NCBI GenBank assembly: GCA_024220505.1
Contig: JAKZZE010000035.1
Location: 62,001 to 126,000 of the forward strand
DNA: 64,000 nucleotides
Direction: 5' to 3'
From: Rhizopus arrhizus
Lineage: Eukaryota > Mucoromycota > Mucoromycetes > Mucorales > Rhizopodaceae
Shown piece after piece: positions 9,194 to 20,328 of this stretch. The translations under genes and the position numbers were made by a program. The notes under the pieces are model-generated. The model saw nothing but the letters and a program-made list of their open reading frames with translations. It was not told the origin of the DNA and did not search any database. Numbering within the stretch: the stretch's first letter is position 1; each line of letters opens with the position of its first letter.

Positions 9194-11598
9194 GAGTTTG
9201 CAAATGCTCTGGGATGACGTCGTTATAACTTACAAGTGTTTCAAAAAGTACAAGAAACTTCCGATTGTACTTCTTTTCTTTCTTCATGTAATCCTGCTAA
9301 CGAAATTCTTACGGCTCATAATTATTTTTACTATTTTAAACACTTGCTAACAATTAAACTATTACTATTTATCTTGCATCTTAATCTAGTTATTTGCCCC
9401 TTTGCATCAAAATTGCTCTTTTATCCTGAATTATAATTATACCATGGTCGATTAATACATGGCTCCGTGAAAGTGTAAAAGTAAATAGTTATGGTAAAGA
9501 AAAACCCGTTTACCTTTGATTCTAATGATTTATAGAAGAAACTTGAACAACATACTTTTACAATTATTTAACAAGAATTAGCTTTTTTTTAAGGTAAATA
9601 GTGATTGTTTGTTGATATACGTTGCATCTAATGTATGTTTATAGAATATGAGCTACATTCTGTTTAGTCCTATGCTTTATGAAATATTTAGTAGAAAAAA
9701 GTCTTTATTTGGTAGGAAAAAAAAAAGCATACAAATTCAGTACTCATAATGAAAAAAATCTTATTTTGATTAGCATATTGGATATAAGGTTATAAATTCC
9801 TTTAACAACAACGTAACACTGTAGAGATAATGGAAGGTGTCAAATAACATATCATTTTGCAGTGTAACTTGTTAACGGATACAAAACCTGAAGCTTTGTT
9901 TAAAAGCTCTTAAAACGATTCTTTTTTATTACAGCTACAAAAGATATAAAAACAGTTTCTTGTAAACGGTTTTAAGCATAGAAACATATGCATAGAATTT
10001 ATTTGGACTATAGTCGAAGAGTGATTTACGTGAATACAGCAATACATAAGAGAAGATTAGATATATATTTTGGATGGAGTTTTGATGATGATTAAAGAAA
10101 AAAAAAAGGAACATGGAAAAAGAAGTTATTAAATCATAGACATAGGCATAAAAGCATAAAAAAATAAAAAAAAGAAGGTTGTATAAATGAAATGAAGAAA
10201 AAGGCATTAAAGATCGGAAAGCATACCATTATGTCTACCACCTGTTCTGTCACTCGTCCTACTTCTCGTCGTCAAAATAAAAAGAGATGAATATAATTGT
10301 TTCTTTTTCCTTTTATTGTTTTATCTTTTGTTAAATAAATTCTATTATTTGTTAAATGTCGTTTAGAATTGTCTTGTAATGACTAGATCTTCATGATGGT
10401 AATGTTGGTACTTTTTTATATAACTAAGTTGTTATTCTTCAATGCCATTGGTCCTATGACGTTAATTATATGAAATAAACTTGCATGGATTTTAAAGCAT
10501 TATTTTCTTTTTTTTCTTTTTTTTTCGTATATTCATTATTACTCTACTTTGTTAACAGTTTTTGATACTTTTAGTTATTGCTGATATGCACCATGTTTTG
10601 AAAACAAAATAGCTAAAACTAAATCAGCTCAAAAAGTTTACGCATTACAAACAAAAAAAAAAAAAATATTATGTTGCATGGGTATAAAGTTGTTGAATGT
10701 TGTATTCCTTTTAACTACTTCTTTTTATCTTTGCTTATAGTAAGCTCTAGTATTCTTTTACTTCAAATATTGCGAGAGCTTTAGTCAAACAAGATGTTTT
10801 TAACAAATGGTTCACTAATTAAAGAAAACTTAGTTATGGCTACATTACAACATGCAACAACCCTTGCTCTTCTTTATATCATTATTTGTATTCCTTTTCG
10901 CTCCTTACTTTGACACCTTACTGACTCTATCTGTAGTGCTCAACCTAGATGTATAATCAATACTCTATCATGCTGTAGACCGGTTTGTCGCTTGGTGTGT
11001 TGTTTCATATTGTGTATGCTGTTGATATTAAGTAAAATTATACTCTATGCTGCTTCAGATAAATTGAACCTTAACCAACAACATACTGTATAGATAGTAT
11101 GTTTGAACAAGATAAAAGGTATAATTTGTTTGCTTATTATTTTTTCTTAACTGATGTTTTTTATTTATTAGATTTTAATACTTTGTTTTATTTTGCAATG
11201 GGGACTTTGTATGAAGCGACTGTGATGATATTAACGATAACAGCAATGATGATAGAGTATTATGAAATCCAATAAAGCATAGGGGGCACAGACTTGAGGA
11301 AAAGTAACAATGGTTGCATAAGACAATTATCCATCATGTGATAAAAAAAAAGGAAACAATTTTGGTAAGTAGAAATAAAATTGCATGTGTTTAAATATTA
11401 ATCATCCTGTTGAATGTAGATTGCAATGTAGATTGTTGAAAGTAATTAAATCTGCTAAATGGGTTGCATTGAATATTGTCGAGGACAGGTAAGTAATGAC
11501 ATACGATTATATTGGATCTGTTCATTCTGTATTCCTTTTCTTTTATTATTCCTTTTCTTTTGTTATTACTTTTTTTTTGTTATTACTTTTTTTTATTC
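7984..11598. other. AT-rich region with no gene recognised
   Basis: No ORF with recognisable motifs on either strand; the ORFs of 60-90 codons are low-complexity. The one clear landmark is an (AAT)n stretch from 9126 followed by 47 consecutive A (9146-9192). That could be the poly(A) tail of a retroposed sequence ending there, but I found no flanking duplication. Confidence 0.4.
9126..9192 (+). repeat. (AAT)n followed by A47
   Basis: Simple-sequence tract, possibly a retroposon tail read on the plus strand. An AATAAA-like motif (AAAATAAACC) lies about 25 bp upstream. Confidence 0.8.
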
Positions 11599-11629
11599 AA
11601 ATCCTAAGGTTGCCGAAGAGGAAAACAAA

Positions 11630-11717
11630 GATATAGTGGTAATAGCTCTCTAAGCCACGCTTTTATTTTCAATATAATTTGTGTAATAAAAAAAATATGG
11701 ATTCTTTACATCTTTCA
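11630..11717 (+). repeat. DIRS left inverted terminal repeat
   Basis: 88 bp matching the reverse complement of 18204-18291 (GATATAGTGGTAATAGCTC onward) apart from a length change in one A-run. Its inner end copies the gag start (ATGGATTCTTTACATC). Confidence 0.85.
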
Positions 11718-11797
11718 TAGACGCGAACAAGTTTCAATCAAAAGTTTTTTTTTTTTTTTTTTGTAATTTCGTGGGTTGGGTTCTTGATTGCTTGCAA

Positions 11798-12895
11798 TTA
11801 CTTGAAGAAATTCTTGATCCATGACAATGGGTTCACAGGGCGGGTGACCACTATATCTTTGTTTTCCTCTTCGGCAACCTTAGGATTGTTAGGCATACTT
11901 AAAACAATCTCGGTTGCCTTCGTTCCAAACCCCGATATAGTGGTATTGTTCTCCGTAGACGAAAACATTGACTTGCAGATATCAGAGCCTTCTGAGTAGG
12001 AGTTGAACGGCTTGTAATAATACTTTTCAAACGTATTTGACTTTTCAGACCAATGGGCATGTTGTTTGACTTTTGAGATCGAATGGCCCTGTTGTACTGC
12101 GTAAGTGCTTGAGGCTGAACGCAAAGAGTGAGCTTTGTACTTTTGAATATCAACACCTGCTTCCTGCATCCGTTTCTTGACCCAATTAGCCAGTGTACTT
12201 GGTGATATGGAGCAAACTTTTTCCAAATCATGAATGTAAGCGAGAAACAAGGTGTGGTCGTCAGATAGTTTTCCTCTCATTGCCATAGTCTTGGTAATAA
12301 AAGTAAACAAGGTCGAAACAGGACGCAAGTCATCAGTATCTTCCGTGAGTACACCCAATTTTGAAGTTTTGTATTGAGATTCTTTTGGTTGTCTTGAAAT
12401 CAATGTAACGCCAGTCAAATGATCGCCTTGGTGCACAAAATGTACATCTCGAAACTGTAGCCTTCCTAGATCTGAACGAGGTCTCCACATAGTAGCAATA
12501 CCCAACAATATGATGATTTTTTGTTGCAACGATGAGATTGATAGTTGACTAGTCGGTCCCCATGTCTTGACTAATTCAATCAAACTTTGCACGTTCCAAA
12601 TCTCCTCTTCATGTGGTTTTGGGATTTTGGTGTCGGTTTTTCGTTTCGTTCTGAAAAAATTTTGAATCAAAGGGTGTTGTGAAAGTGGAGGTTGATTAGG
12701 ATGAATGATGTTGTGAACAGACACAATAGATGATCTCAACACATTGAGGTATTGAGTAGAAAATTCTCTGTGATCCACTAGAAATTGTAAAGCTGCTTTT
12801 GGATCGTAACGTGTAGGCTCGTGATTGTGACGCTTGCACTAGTTTTTCCAAATTCTTCATCCATAATCGTATGTCTTACTGGTTGTCTTTCTTAC
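11798..12895 (-). pseudogene. DIRS tyrosine recombinase
   Basis: The long open part is 11798-12778 (326 codons). The frame extends upstream through TRYDPKAALQFLVDHRE to about 12895, interrupted by a TAG near 12838 where relatives have an aromatic residue. Family residues visible are RSDLGRL (catalytic Arg region), HSLRSASSTYA (HxxR), HAHWSEK and KYYYKP (Tyr nucleophile). The enzyme would insert the circular cDNA without an integrase. The C-terminus (NPKVAEEENKDIVV) is encoded by the internal complementary region. Only the early TAG obviously blocks it. Confidence 0.75.
11847..11944. repeat. DIRS internal complementary region
   Basis: 11847-11887 is the exact reverse complement of the left outer end (11599 to about 11639). 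11885-11944 is the reverse complement of the right outer end with one mismatch. The two parts overlap in ATT, the complement of the terminal AAT. In DIRS elements this region is thought to template completion of the ends through a circular intermediate. It lies within the 3' end of the YR frame, as in other DIRS elements. Confidence 0.85.
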
Positions 12896-12899
12896 GGAT

Positions 12900-13498
12900 T
12901 GATTCAAATACTGTGTAGCTTCTTCCGGCAGACCTTCTTCGGTTCTTTTCTTCCTGATAACATCCACGTGACCAACGTCCACTGTTTGCTGATTCTCATT
13001 ATTATTGGTTTTCTGAGGTGATGCAATTGACTGATCATTGTCCACCAAAACTGTGTCGGCCATAGTGGTGTTACAAGTACGGCTTCCTTGACTTGATGGT
13101 ACTGTAGTTTTCTGATCACTTTTGGTATCAATCTCCAAGGAGGGTTGAGATACAGTCCCTTCGTGGGCCAAGTTTGTTGGAACGCATCGGTCCCGCTTTA
13201 TGTTGGATCTGGTCTCAGGCTCCAATATGTCTTCAGTTTCGCATTGTGGCGACCGGCAAAGGCGTCGATCTTCAACTTGCTGACACCCCATTTCTGCTGT
13301 ATCAGATGAAACCATTTCCTCGGTAGTGACTATTCGTACAACGGAACTCCCCGTCTGCTCAGCTTGTCGGCTGCTTGGTTCATTATCCCCGGTATATGGT
13401 GATAATGGAGATCGAGGTGGAAAGTGTTGCATAATTCTTGGATTTCTACGGCGATGTCTTGCAAGACGGCTGATGATGTTCCCCCTGAGTTTTTCACA
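12900..13498 (-). pseudogene. DIRS RNase H and downstream domain, C-terminal part
   Basis: On the minus strand, starting at the mariner junction: SGGTSSAVLQDIAVEIQ, FHLDLHYHHIPG, NQAADKLSR, then DAFAGRHN, TYWSLRPDP, LNPPWRLIPKVIRK and VTPLWPTQFWW. This is the RNase H end and following domain of DIRS and related YR retroelements. The adjoining RNase H part (YVDAS, FTDSITAL) lies beyond the mariner at 15615. In-frame stops and frame changes mark it as dead. Confidence 0.65.
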
Positions 13499-13510
13499 TA
13501 CAGTTGTTGG

Positions 13511-13970
13511 TGTTGTAAACATAGTTATTTTCTATATGATATCAGTTGTATTAAAATAAATAACGATACACAAAAGATTAAACTATGATTGAACAATTCC
13601 ACACTTTTCCAAATTTAGAACAATAAGATCAATATCTGTCATCCTAGAGAGTCTAATCAATTGTCAACCCCAAAAGTGATTAGATCAAAGTTAATTGACT
13701 GGTTATTATTTCTATTGTTCAACTTCAGATGCATATATTAGAACATCGACAAGCTTTAGCTTAATCATTGGTTCTTCAGCACGACATCGTGACCGAGTCT
13801 ATATCTTTTATATCTACGCTCACAAAGAATATAAATAGATGCCAACTTTTTATCCATAAAGCGAGGCCTTTTCGCAATATAAAGAAATCTGCAATAAAGA
13901 AGGATTTTAATTTTATATTGCTGCTATTGTTTTTTTGTTTAATTTTTTATTTAATCTTGCGATTAAAACA
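13511..13970 (+). mobile_element. Solo LTR (460 bp) in the M1 terminal repeat
   Basis: Begins TGTTGTAAAC and ends TTAAAACA, with a perfect 5-bp TSD GTTGG at 13506-13510 and 13971-13975. A TATAAATA box near 13831 and AATAAA near 13892 give the plus orientation. This is the third nesting level: LTR in mariner in DIRS. Confidence 0.85.
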
Positions 13971-14191
13971 GTTGGAATAATTGTTCGGATGTTTTGCAAT
14001 TTTATACTTTTTGCTTTGTATCTCTGCAGTCAGACAGGATAGAGCTACGTACAATACCTCATTAGAAAGCGACAGCTGTCATGTATAACATATAAAAAGT
14101 TAAGGTTAGGGGATTACTTCCATATATAGTAAGGTCAAATTGCGTCAAGCATGTGCATTCGAACAATTTTTCCAACTGAATCATCTTTTAT

Positions 14192-15265
14192 TTAATATCG
14201 TGTATAACCGCCTTTAGCTTTAATGACTGCTCTACAACGAGCTGGCATACTCTTGATATATGCTTAACATTGCTCTTTAGTAAAAGAGTTCCATTCTTTC
14301 TCGATTCTAGACCAGAGATCATGCACTCCTTTAGCCCTACCTTCATACAAACTCAGCCTCAACTTCAAATGGTGCCAGAGATGCTCTATAGGATTCAAAT
14401 CAGGACTTTGAGCTGGCCAATTGAAGGCGTGCTCTTCTTTAAACCCATTTTCTTTAAACCAAGCACGAGCAAGCTTAGATGTGTGCTTAGGATCGTTATC
14501 TTGTTGAAAATAGATAGCCTCCTGCTTGTAGCCATAGTAGTTCAGGCTGTCCATCAGTGTAGTTGACAGGACATGAACATAATCTGATGCTTTCATAGTA
14601 CCGTCCTCAATTGCGCAGGCATATCTAGGACCATCCCATGCCATACAGCCCCAAAGCATCACACTGCCGGCTCCTCCTTTGACTGTAAGGTCAAGATGAT
14701 GAGGTTGCAATTTGTCACCAGGTCTTCTCCAAAAGTATTTACAACCATTCGAGCCCCAAACATTAATCTTGGTCTCGTCAGAAAACACCATACGCCTCCA
14801 GTCATCTTCCGTCCAATCTTTGTGAGCTTTAGCCCATTTTAGTCTAGCTTCCATGTGTGATTTTTTGAGGAGAGGCTTTTTCTTCTTAATTTGGGTACTG
14901 AGACCCATGTTGTGAAGCATTTTTACTGTACCAAAATAGCCTATCTTATAGCCAATACTGTTTAAATATGACCATACGCTCTTTGCAGTCTGAAGTGAGC
15001 CATTTATAAGCTCTCTCTTCAAGTAATTCTTTGTCGTTGAGCTTATAGTAGTCTTTCTACCAGCATGACCTCGAGTACGTTTAGGTGCATACAAGTTCTT
15101 GTACTTGCTCAAAGTGGACCTTGATACTCCTGGAACACGTTTCATGATTTCTGAGTATGATAAGCTCTTTTTCAACAACGACCGGATGCTTTCTTGCTTG
15201 CTACGAGATAAAGGGTGTACCAGGATATAAAGAAGTATAGGCTGTACGAGATAGAAGGGAAACAC
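14192..15265 (-). pseudogene. M1 transposase (DD37E), broken by one stop
   Basis: Cut-and-paste transposase of the Tc1/mariner superfamily, which excises and reinserts the element at TA sites. The open part (14267-15265) has a helix-turn-helix N-terminus (KSLSYSEIMKRVPGVSRSTL) and the catalytic blocks FSDETKINVWGS, FQQDNDPKHTSK and SPDLNPIEHLW. I count 37 residues between the second Asp and the Glu. The frame ends at TAA (14264-14266), where relatives read CQxYI, so CAA has become TAA. Past it the normal tail SMPARCRAVIKAKGGYTRY continues to a stop at 14192. Confidence 0.85.
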
Positions 15266-15614
15266 TGCAAAATCCAGCCTTATTTATATATTTTAAGCTC
15301 TGACTAAAAGCAAAAGCGCTATTTCACTATTACGTCATTTTGTAATGCTGTATTTGTGACGTCAGAAACGTCAATGATACCATCATTGTAGAATGCATTG
15401 AGTTGGAAAAATTGTTCGAATGCACATGCTTGACGCAATTTGACCTTACTATATATGGAAGTAATCCCCTAACCTTAACTTTTTATATGTTATACATGAC
15501 AGCTGTCGCTTTCTAATGAGGTATTGTACGTAGCTCTATCCTGTTTGACTGCAGAGATACAAAGCAAAAAGTATAAAATTGCAAAACATCCGAACAATTA
15601 TTCCAACAACTGTA

Positions 15615-17361
15615 GCTGAGCGCTGTGATACTGTCAGTAAAAAGTCGTATGGTTGAGTGGGCGTACTTTTTTGCGTGCAGTTGAAGGGCAAATAAAATTG
15701 TTTTCAACTCTAGGACGTTTATCGACTCTGACTGTTCTTCTGGACTCCAATAGCCGCTGGTTTGGATTTCTGGCGAGGAAATTCCCCATCCTGTGAGAGA
15801 CGCGTCCACGTAGATGGAAATCCTTGGGTTGATTAACGGCTTCCGTATCGGCAGTCCATTCTTTGTCTGTGACTGAGTGAGCCACCAAATCAACTCCTGT
15901 TGACTTTGAAGAGACAGTCGACATTCTGCATCCCAATTCTTGCTGTGTATTTTCAACGATCTTGCCAGGTCCCTCTGCATGTACCGAACATGTAGAAGAG
16001 CATCTCCCACCGCAGGGATCATTGAGGTAACTTTCCCGAGTTGACTGGCAATCCAACGACATGATTTCGGTGTCTTGGACTTCTGAAGTTGGAGTATACG
16101 TGATTTGAGTTTCTGCATCTTCTCGCATGGGACTTTGATATTCATGTCTTCTGTGTTGAATGTGAATCCGAGGAATTCCTGTGTATAAGAAGGTCTTAAA
16201 ACACTCTTTTGGTAATTTATGATGAATCCCAATGATTCCAAATGATTCGTTACCAATTTGCAATTCTTGTCCGCTTCTGTCTTCGTACTTGCTAGAATAC
16301 AGATATCGTCCATGTGATATTTAGGGTTTATAATATAAAAAAGTACTAAGTCAATCAACAAATATAAAAATAAGTGAGACTCAAAGTAGATTGTCCTTTA
16401 TTCAAGTTAAAAATATGAGGGTATTTATACTTTTCTATCCACGGCTAAATAATAGTATTCACAGTATATGATTATTGATTATTAATCGATATTAGACGAT
16501 GCGTTAATTATATGATTGGTATTGTTTAACATCTTTTATCAAGAAGTAATTATTAATCCTGATCCAGGAACTTGTTAGAATATTCTGGAGTGGATCGGGA
16601 TATAATTTTATTTGACGTGGCATAATACAATGTCCGATATTCCTAATTTGGATGATCATTGTTCGTAGTAATTTACAGTATTACTTTATTATATGTGTAA
16701 ATACCACAGTCCAGGTAATACACCAGTCTGATTCCCTGTTTCCGCAAGGGCTCCATAGCAAATCTCATCAATTTGGAAAAGACACGAGGTGCTACGCTCA
16801 GGCCAAAGGCTAGTGAACGATATTGGTACACAATTCCTTGACTCATAAACTACAGGTAAGGACGAGAACTCGGATGTATCGGTACTACCACGTAAGAAGT
16901 TTTGAGATCGATTTTGCACATAAAGTCCTTTGGTTCGATGAGATCTCTCAATGCTGGTACACCTTCCATCTTGAAATGATGGCACTGTACGAATTTGTTC
17001 AAGATCTGGCAGTCCAAGATTGGTCGGCGTTTTGTCTTTTCTTGTATCGTAAAGAAGTTTGAAAGATTCTGTGTGTTAGGAGTTGGAGATATTTTGATGA
17101 TTCCTGACTGTAAAAAGGTTTTTCACTGCCACATCCAACTGCTTGTTGGTCTTCTAATGACAAGCGCATGGTTTTGTGTCTCCACGGTTTCGGTGGTGAA
17201 TCCCACTGGATTTGGTAACCTTGAGATATGACAGACAATGGCCAACTGTGAGTTGTTTGTTGTTTCCATTGATGTATGAAATGTTGAAGACGGCCACCAG
17301 GTTGTATACCATCCTGGGGTGTGATGTAATGCGGAGTCGCAGTTGAGGTCAGTTGTTTCAT
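15615..17361 (-). pseudogene. DIRS reverse transcriptase and RNase H, split by a solo LTR
   Basis: Blocks in minus-strand order: PGGRLQHFIHQWK; TKRRPILDCQILNKFV (first RT motif) after a frame change; FMCKIDLKTSY; a TAG stop within PYL*FMSQG; LAFGLSVAPRVFSKLM; LVYYLD, then a solo LTR, then DDICIL. After this come LGFIINYQKS, QEFLGFTF and the RNase H start ISIYVDASLTGWG, LELKTI and LFTDSITALSYS. There the mariner M1 interrupts. Priming and replication follow the DIRS circular model, from family knowledge. Frameshifts near 17050 and the TAG show it was decaying beyond the two insertions. Confidence 0.75.
16313..16708 (-). mobile_element. Solo LTR (396 bp) inside the YLDD box
   Basis: Plus-strand ends TGTGATATTTAGGG and TAAATACCACA, with a perfect TSD GTCCA at 16308-16312 and 16709-16713. 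TATAAATA then AATAAA on the minus strand gives its orientation. It is a close copy of 33421-33816 and of 48527-48923 (inverted). It falls between the two Asp codons of the RT active-site motif. Confidence 0.9.
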
Positions 17362-18223
17362 TGGTTGTTGGTCTGGTTGTTGTTCTGGTTGTAACTTGGT
17401 TGCTGCTCAGCTGGGGTGAATGTTCGGCCCCGGCCTCGACCAAAGAAAGGACGTCCGTTGAAAGGTCTTCCACGGTGTTGGAAGTTGAAGTTTCCTCTTC
17501 CTCTGAAAGAACTATAGCCTCCTCTTCCGTTGGAGGTAGCACTACGGAGGACTGATTGTTCGTATCTTGCTTTGTGGATACGTTCAACTGTTTCTTGATC
17601 AATGGCAAAAACTTTCTCTCCTGGTTCGTCTTCTGCCAGGTGTTTGACACTTTCTGGTAAGCGGAGTGCCTTAAAGGTTGCTTGTTTTGCTTCGTGATCA
17701 ATTTCTTTGGCTGTTGCAAAGCCATAAATGCTGAGGCGTCGAAGCTTCTCCATAGTGGCTGCGAAATCGTCTTCACTGCCTCCATTTTGCGAACCGTTTT
17801 TAAATTCTTCAAAAACTTCTGCTGCTGCTCGAGCTTGGAGTCGAACTCGTTCAGAATTCTTGTACATAGTCGTGATAAGTTGGTATGATTCCACTGTGTA
17901 CTTTTTGAGGTCCCTTGTGAATTCTTTGTTAATTGTCTCGGGGGTTGTCCATTGACTTCCTTTATATTTCGGGATCTCCCGAGTATATCGTTTAAGGTTC
18001 GCTTGTAGTTCAGATTTGGAAGACGATCCCAATTCCTCGAAAACCTCATCTGGTAAGTTGGCTGAGTCTTTATCGTATGACTCTTCGGTTCGAAGTCTTT
18101 GTGCGAATTGTTGAAGCAATTGTTCAACTTGATTTCTGGTGTTGGTTTGTTGTTCTTCATTGGAAGATGGAACGCTGCTGATATACCACGGTGCGCGGCT
18201 TTAGAAAGATGTAAAGAATCCAT
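17358..18223 (-). pseudogene. DIRS gag-like protein
   Basis: The main open frame is 17358-18119 (253 codons) and can be followed upstream through NTRNQVEQLLQQFAQRL. The likely start, MDSLHLSKAAHRGISAAFH at 18223, is in another frame, so one indel separates them. The middle is acidic and helical. The tail is RG/FN-rich (GRGGYSSFRGRGNFNFQHRG and GRPFFGRGRGRTF) and suggests nucleic-acid binding, with no CCHC knuckle. Its end overlaps the start of the RT frame. Confidence 0.65.
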
Positions 18224-18291
18224 ATTTTTTTTTATTACACAAATTATATTGAAAATAAAAGCGTGGCTTAGAGAGCTATTACCACTATATC
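18204..18291 (-). repeat. DIRS right inverted terminal repeat
   Basis: Partner of 11630-11717. It includes the gag start codon on the minus strand at 18223. The outer extension 18292-18340 differs from the left one and is found inverted in the internal complementary region with one mismatch. Confidence 0.85.
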
Positions 18292-18340
18292 GGGGTTTGG
18301 AACGAAGACAACCGAGATTGTTTTAAGTATGCCTAACAAT

Positions 18341-18876
18341 GTATATTAAATGAATAATATAATAAAATAAATAAAGCATCGTATTATTAAATCATTTAAA
18401 TTTGTCCATTTATACTGCCCTATACAATAATAAACCTACCCATTTTACTGGACATAATTGCTTAAACATAGCCATACTCTGCTTATATACAGAGCAGCTA
18501 ATGTCTGCCTCGTCCAGTTAAATTGTTATATTTTACACCAATTTTACTCTATTTTACTCCAACTTTGCCTCATCCAATTAAATTGTTATGTGAAAGCGTA
18601 TGAGAGTTCATGTAGCATCATGTTTTACTCCAATTTTATTCCAAACTATGCTAAATTCGACATTTTTAGCATTTTTATTTTACTAATCCGCGCCTGCAAT
18701 GACACACCCGTCGAGATTTTTCTCAAATTTTTGAAAAAAAAAAAAATTAAAAAAAAATTCACTTCAAACTCACACCCTTGATTTATTCATATTTATACTA
18801 TCTTTGGTAACTATTTTTATCTGAGTTTGCCCCCCCTTGCAGGAAGACTATCCCAGGCATACTATCCCAGGCATAC
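18341..18876. other. No gene recognised
   Basis: AT-rich flank of the DIRS insertion. It has short related segments (ATTTTACTCC and CCAGTTAAATTG types near 18510-18640), a C7 tract near 18829 and a doubled CTATCCCAGGCATA at 18848-18876. Confidence 0.4.
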
Positions 18877-19077
18877 TGTTATGTTCTGGTAAAGTAATTA
18901 AGGAATAAAAATAAAACCAAAGAATACTTTTTGAGACTGAACTTTATTTAAGACAATCTTCATTGTTAAAAAGAAATCATTACAAAGTCTACTATTTATA
19001 TTCTTCTATCAGTTGGCGGGTAAATGAGTAGTTATGAGCGTAGATCCAATAATTGACATGTTTGATTGAAGAATGAT

Positions 19078-19632
19078 TGTTGTATAATGGTAAAAGTAGT
19101 TGAAGAAAAGGCAGAAACAAAGATCAAGAAACAGTGTGAGTACTTTTTGAGACTGATCTTTATTTCAGTTTAAGTTTTAAAGTAAAAATTATTCTAATTG
19201 AAGGCAGGTATTTATATCTTATTGAGTGAGTGGCTTGATATCTTCTATTGTAAGCGTTCTTCTAATATTCAGGTACTTTAGCAAGTGTCATCTATAATTA
19301 TGATTATGAAAACTTTTCATTTGTTCTTTTGTATGTCTGTCATAGATTATCTTTTATTCTGGGAATTCCTCACTGATTTGAATAACGTTATTTCAATTAT
19401 ATGAAAGATTAGCAATATTCCTGATATTGGATTGGGTTTTGTTATTTTAGTTGATATTTCTTATCAAAGAACTCTCATGAATACAAAACATATTCTAAAA
19501 GAATATGTTTAATTGGAATTGATTGTATGATCTTATTTAAATAAACTTATATTTTTATTTTATTTAATAATGATCTTGTATTAAGACTTATATTTATGAA
19601 TGTCTACTACGATCAGTTACTGTTCTACAACA
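19078..19632 (-). mobile_element. Solo LTR (555 bp)
   Basis: Ends TGTTGTATAATGG and CTGTTCTACAACA, with TSD ATGAT at 19073-19077 and 19633-19637. A TATA box and AATAAA lie on the minus strand. A second copy occurs at 24985-25553. Confidence 0.9.
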
Positions 19633-20328
19633 ATGATCACTGAATCGATTATGAAAAATTTTTAATTCGTTGTTTTTATAGATCTTATTGTTCTTTAACT
19701 GATCTGGGAGAATTGTCCCGTCTTCATTGAGAGGAAAGATATATTTATATGAAATGCCTCCAGTCAGATCAAAGTTGACTAGGCACCTGATCCATTATTA
19801 TTCATTTACAGAATTGATGAATAGTGAAGATCATGGCTTATTTATTGTTCATGTTTACTTTATAGAATGAATCTAATAGTGATAGTTTTATATAAAAAGA
19901 AGAAGAATATATTTTATTTGATAAAGATTTAAATTATTATCTTTTATCAATTTTAATATACAGTCCTACTGTCAACTGCCTAACAAAACCATAAAATGGC
20001 CTGCACAGTGCTATAATTACGTCAGAACTACGAAATAAAAACCATTAGATAGCCCATGCGTCATAGTATAAGAAGAAAAGAATGATGTAATTCTAGCTTG
20101 TTACACAAATATCTAAATCAAGAAAAATTGATTTTGGGTTAAATGGAAAATCATGTAAGTATGATTAAATGTACTTTAAACCCTATTTTGGCGTACATGA
20201 TGCAATGATAACGTACATAACGTATCATCATGACGTAGAGAAGCTAAAAATGTATAAAAAAGCGACACTTTTCTCTTCATTTCCCCCATCACATCTCTAC
20301 TTCTACACTTGACAACTACTTCTTTGTA

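Larger units (their letters stand above)
13501..15612 (-). mobile_element. Tc1/mariner element M1 inserted in the DIRS RNase H
   Basis: TA at 13499-13500 and 15613-15614. The terminal sequence is CAGTTGTTGG at the left, with its complement CCAACAACTG at the right. Terminal repeats are 212 bp each (left 13501-13510 plus 13976-14177; right 15401-15612), and each contains an inverted inner copy of its own terminal motif. A solo LTR sits 10 bp inside the left end. Without it the element is 1647 bp. Confidence 0.85.
11599..18340 (-). mobile_element. DIRS-type retrotransposon, full length but inactivated, with nested insertions
   Basis: Genes lie on the minus strand in the DIRS order gag, RT-RNase H, tyrosine recombinase. 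The ends are inverted terminal repeats (11630-11717 and 18204-18291) with different outer extensions. An internal complementary region at 11847-11944 is the reverse complement of both outer extensions joined together. Both outer ends carry the same trinucleotide AAT (11599-11601 and 18338-18340), and there is no longer TSD. That fits the DIRS model, in which a circular intermediate is inserted by a tyrosine recombinase. Nested insertions are a mariner (13501-15612, containing a solo LTR) and a solo LTR (16313-16708). All ORFs carry stops or frameshifts. Confidence 0.85.

Noticed and set aside
9935..10207. 90-codon hydrophobic minus-strand ORF
   Set aside because: Composition follows local T-rich sequence; no conserved motif, splice signals or promoter recognised.
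12857..13522. 221-codon ORF as a separate gene
   Set aside because: It is an alternate frame over the DIRS RNase H region, where another frame shows conserved retroelement motifs.
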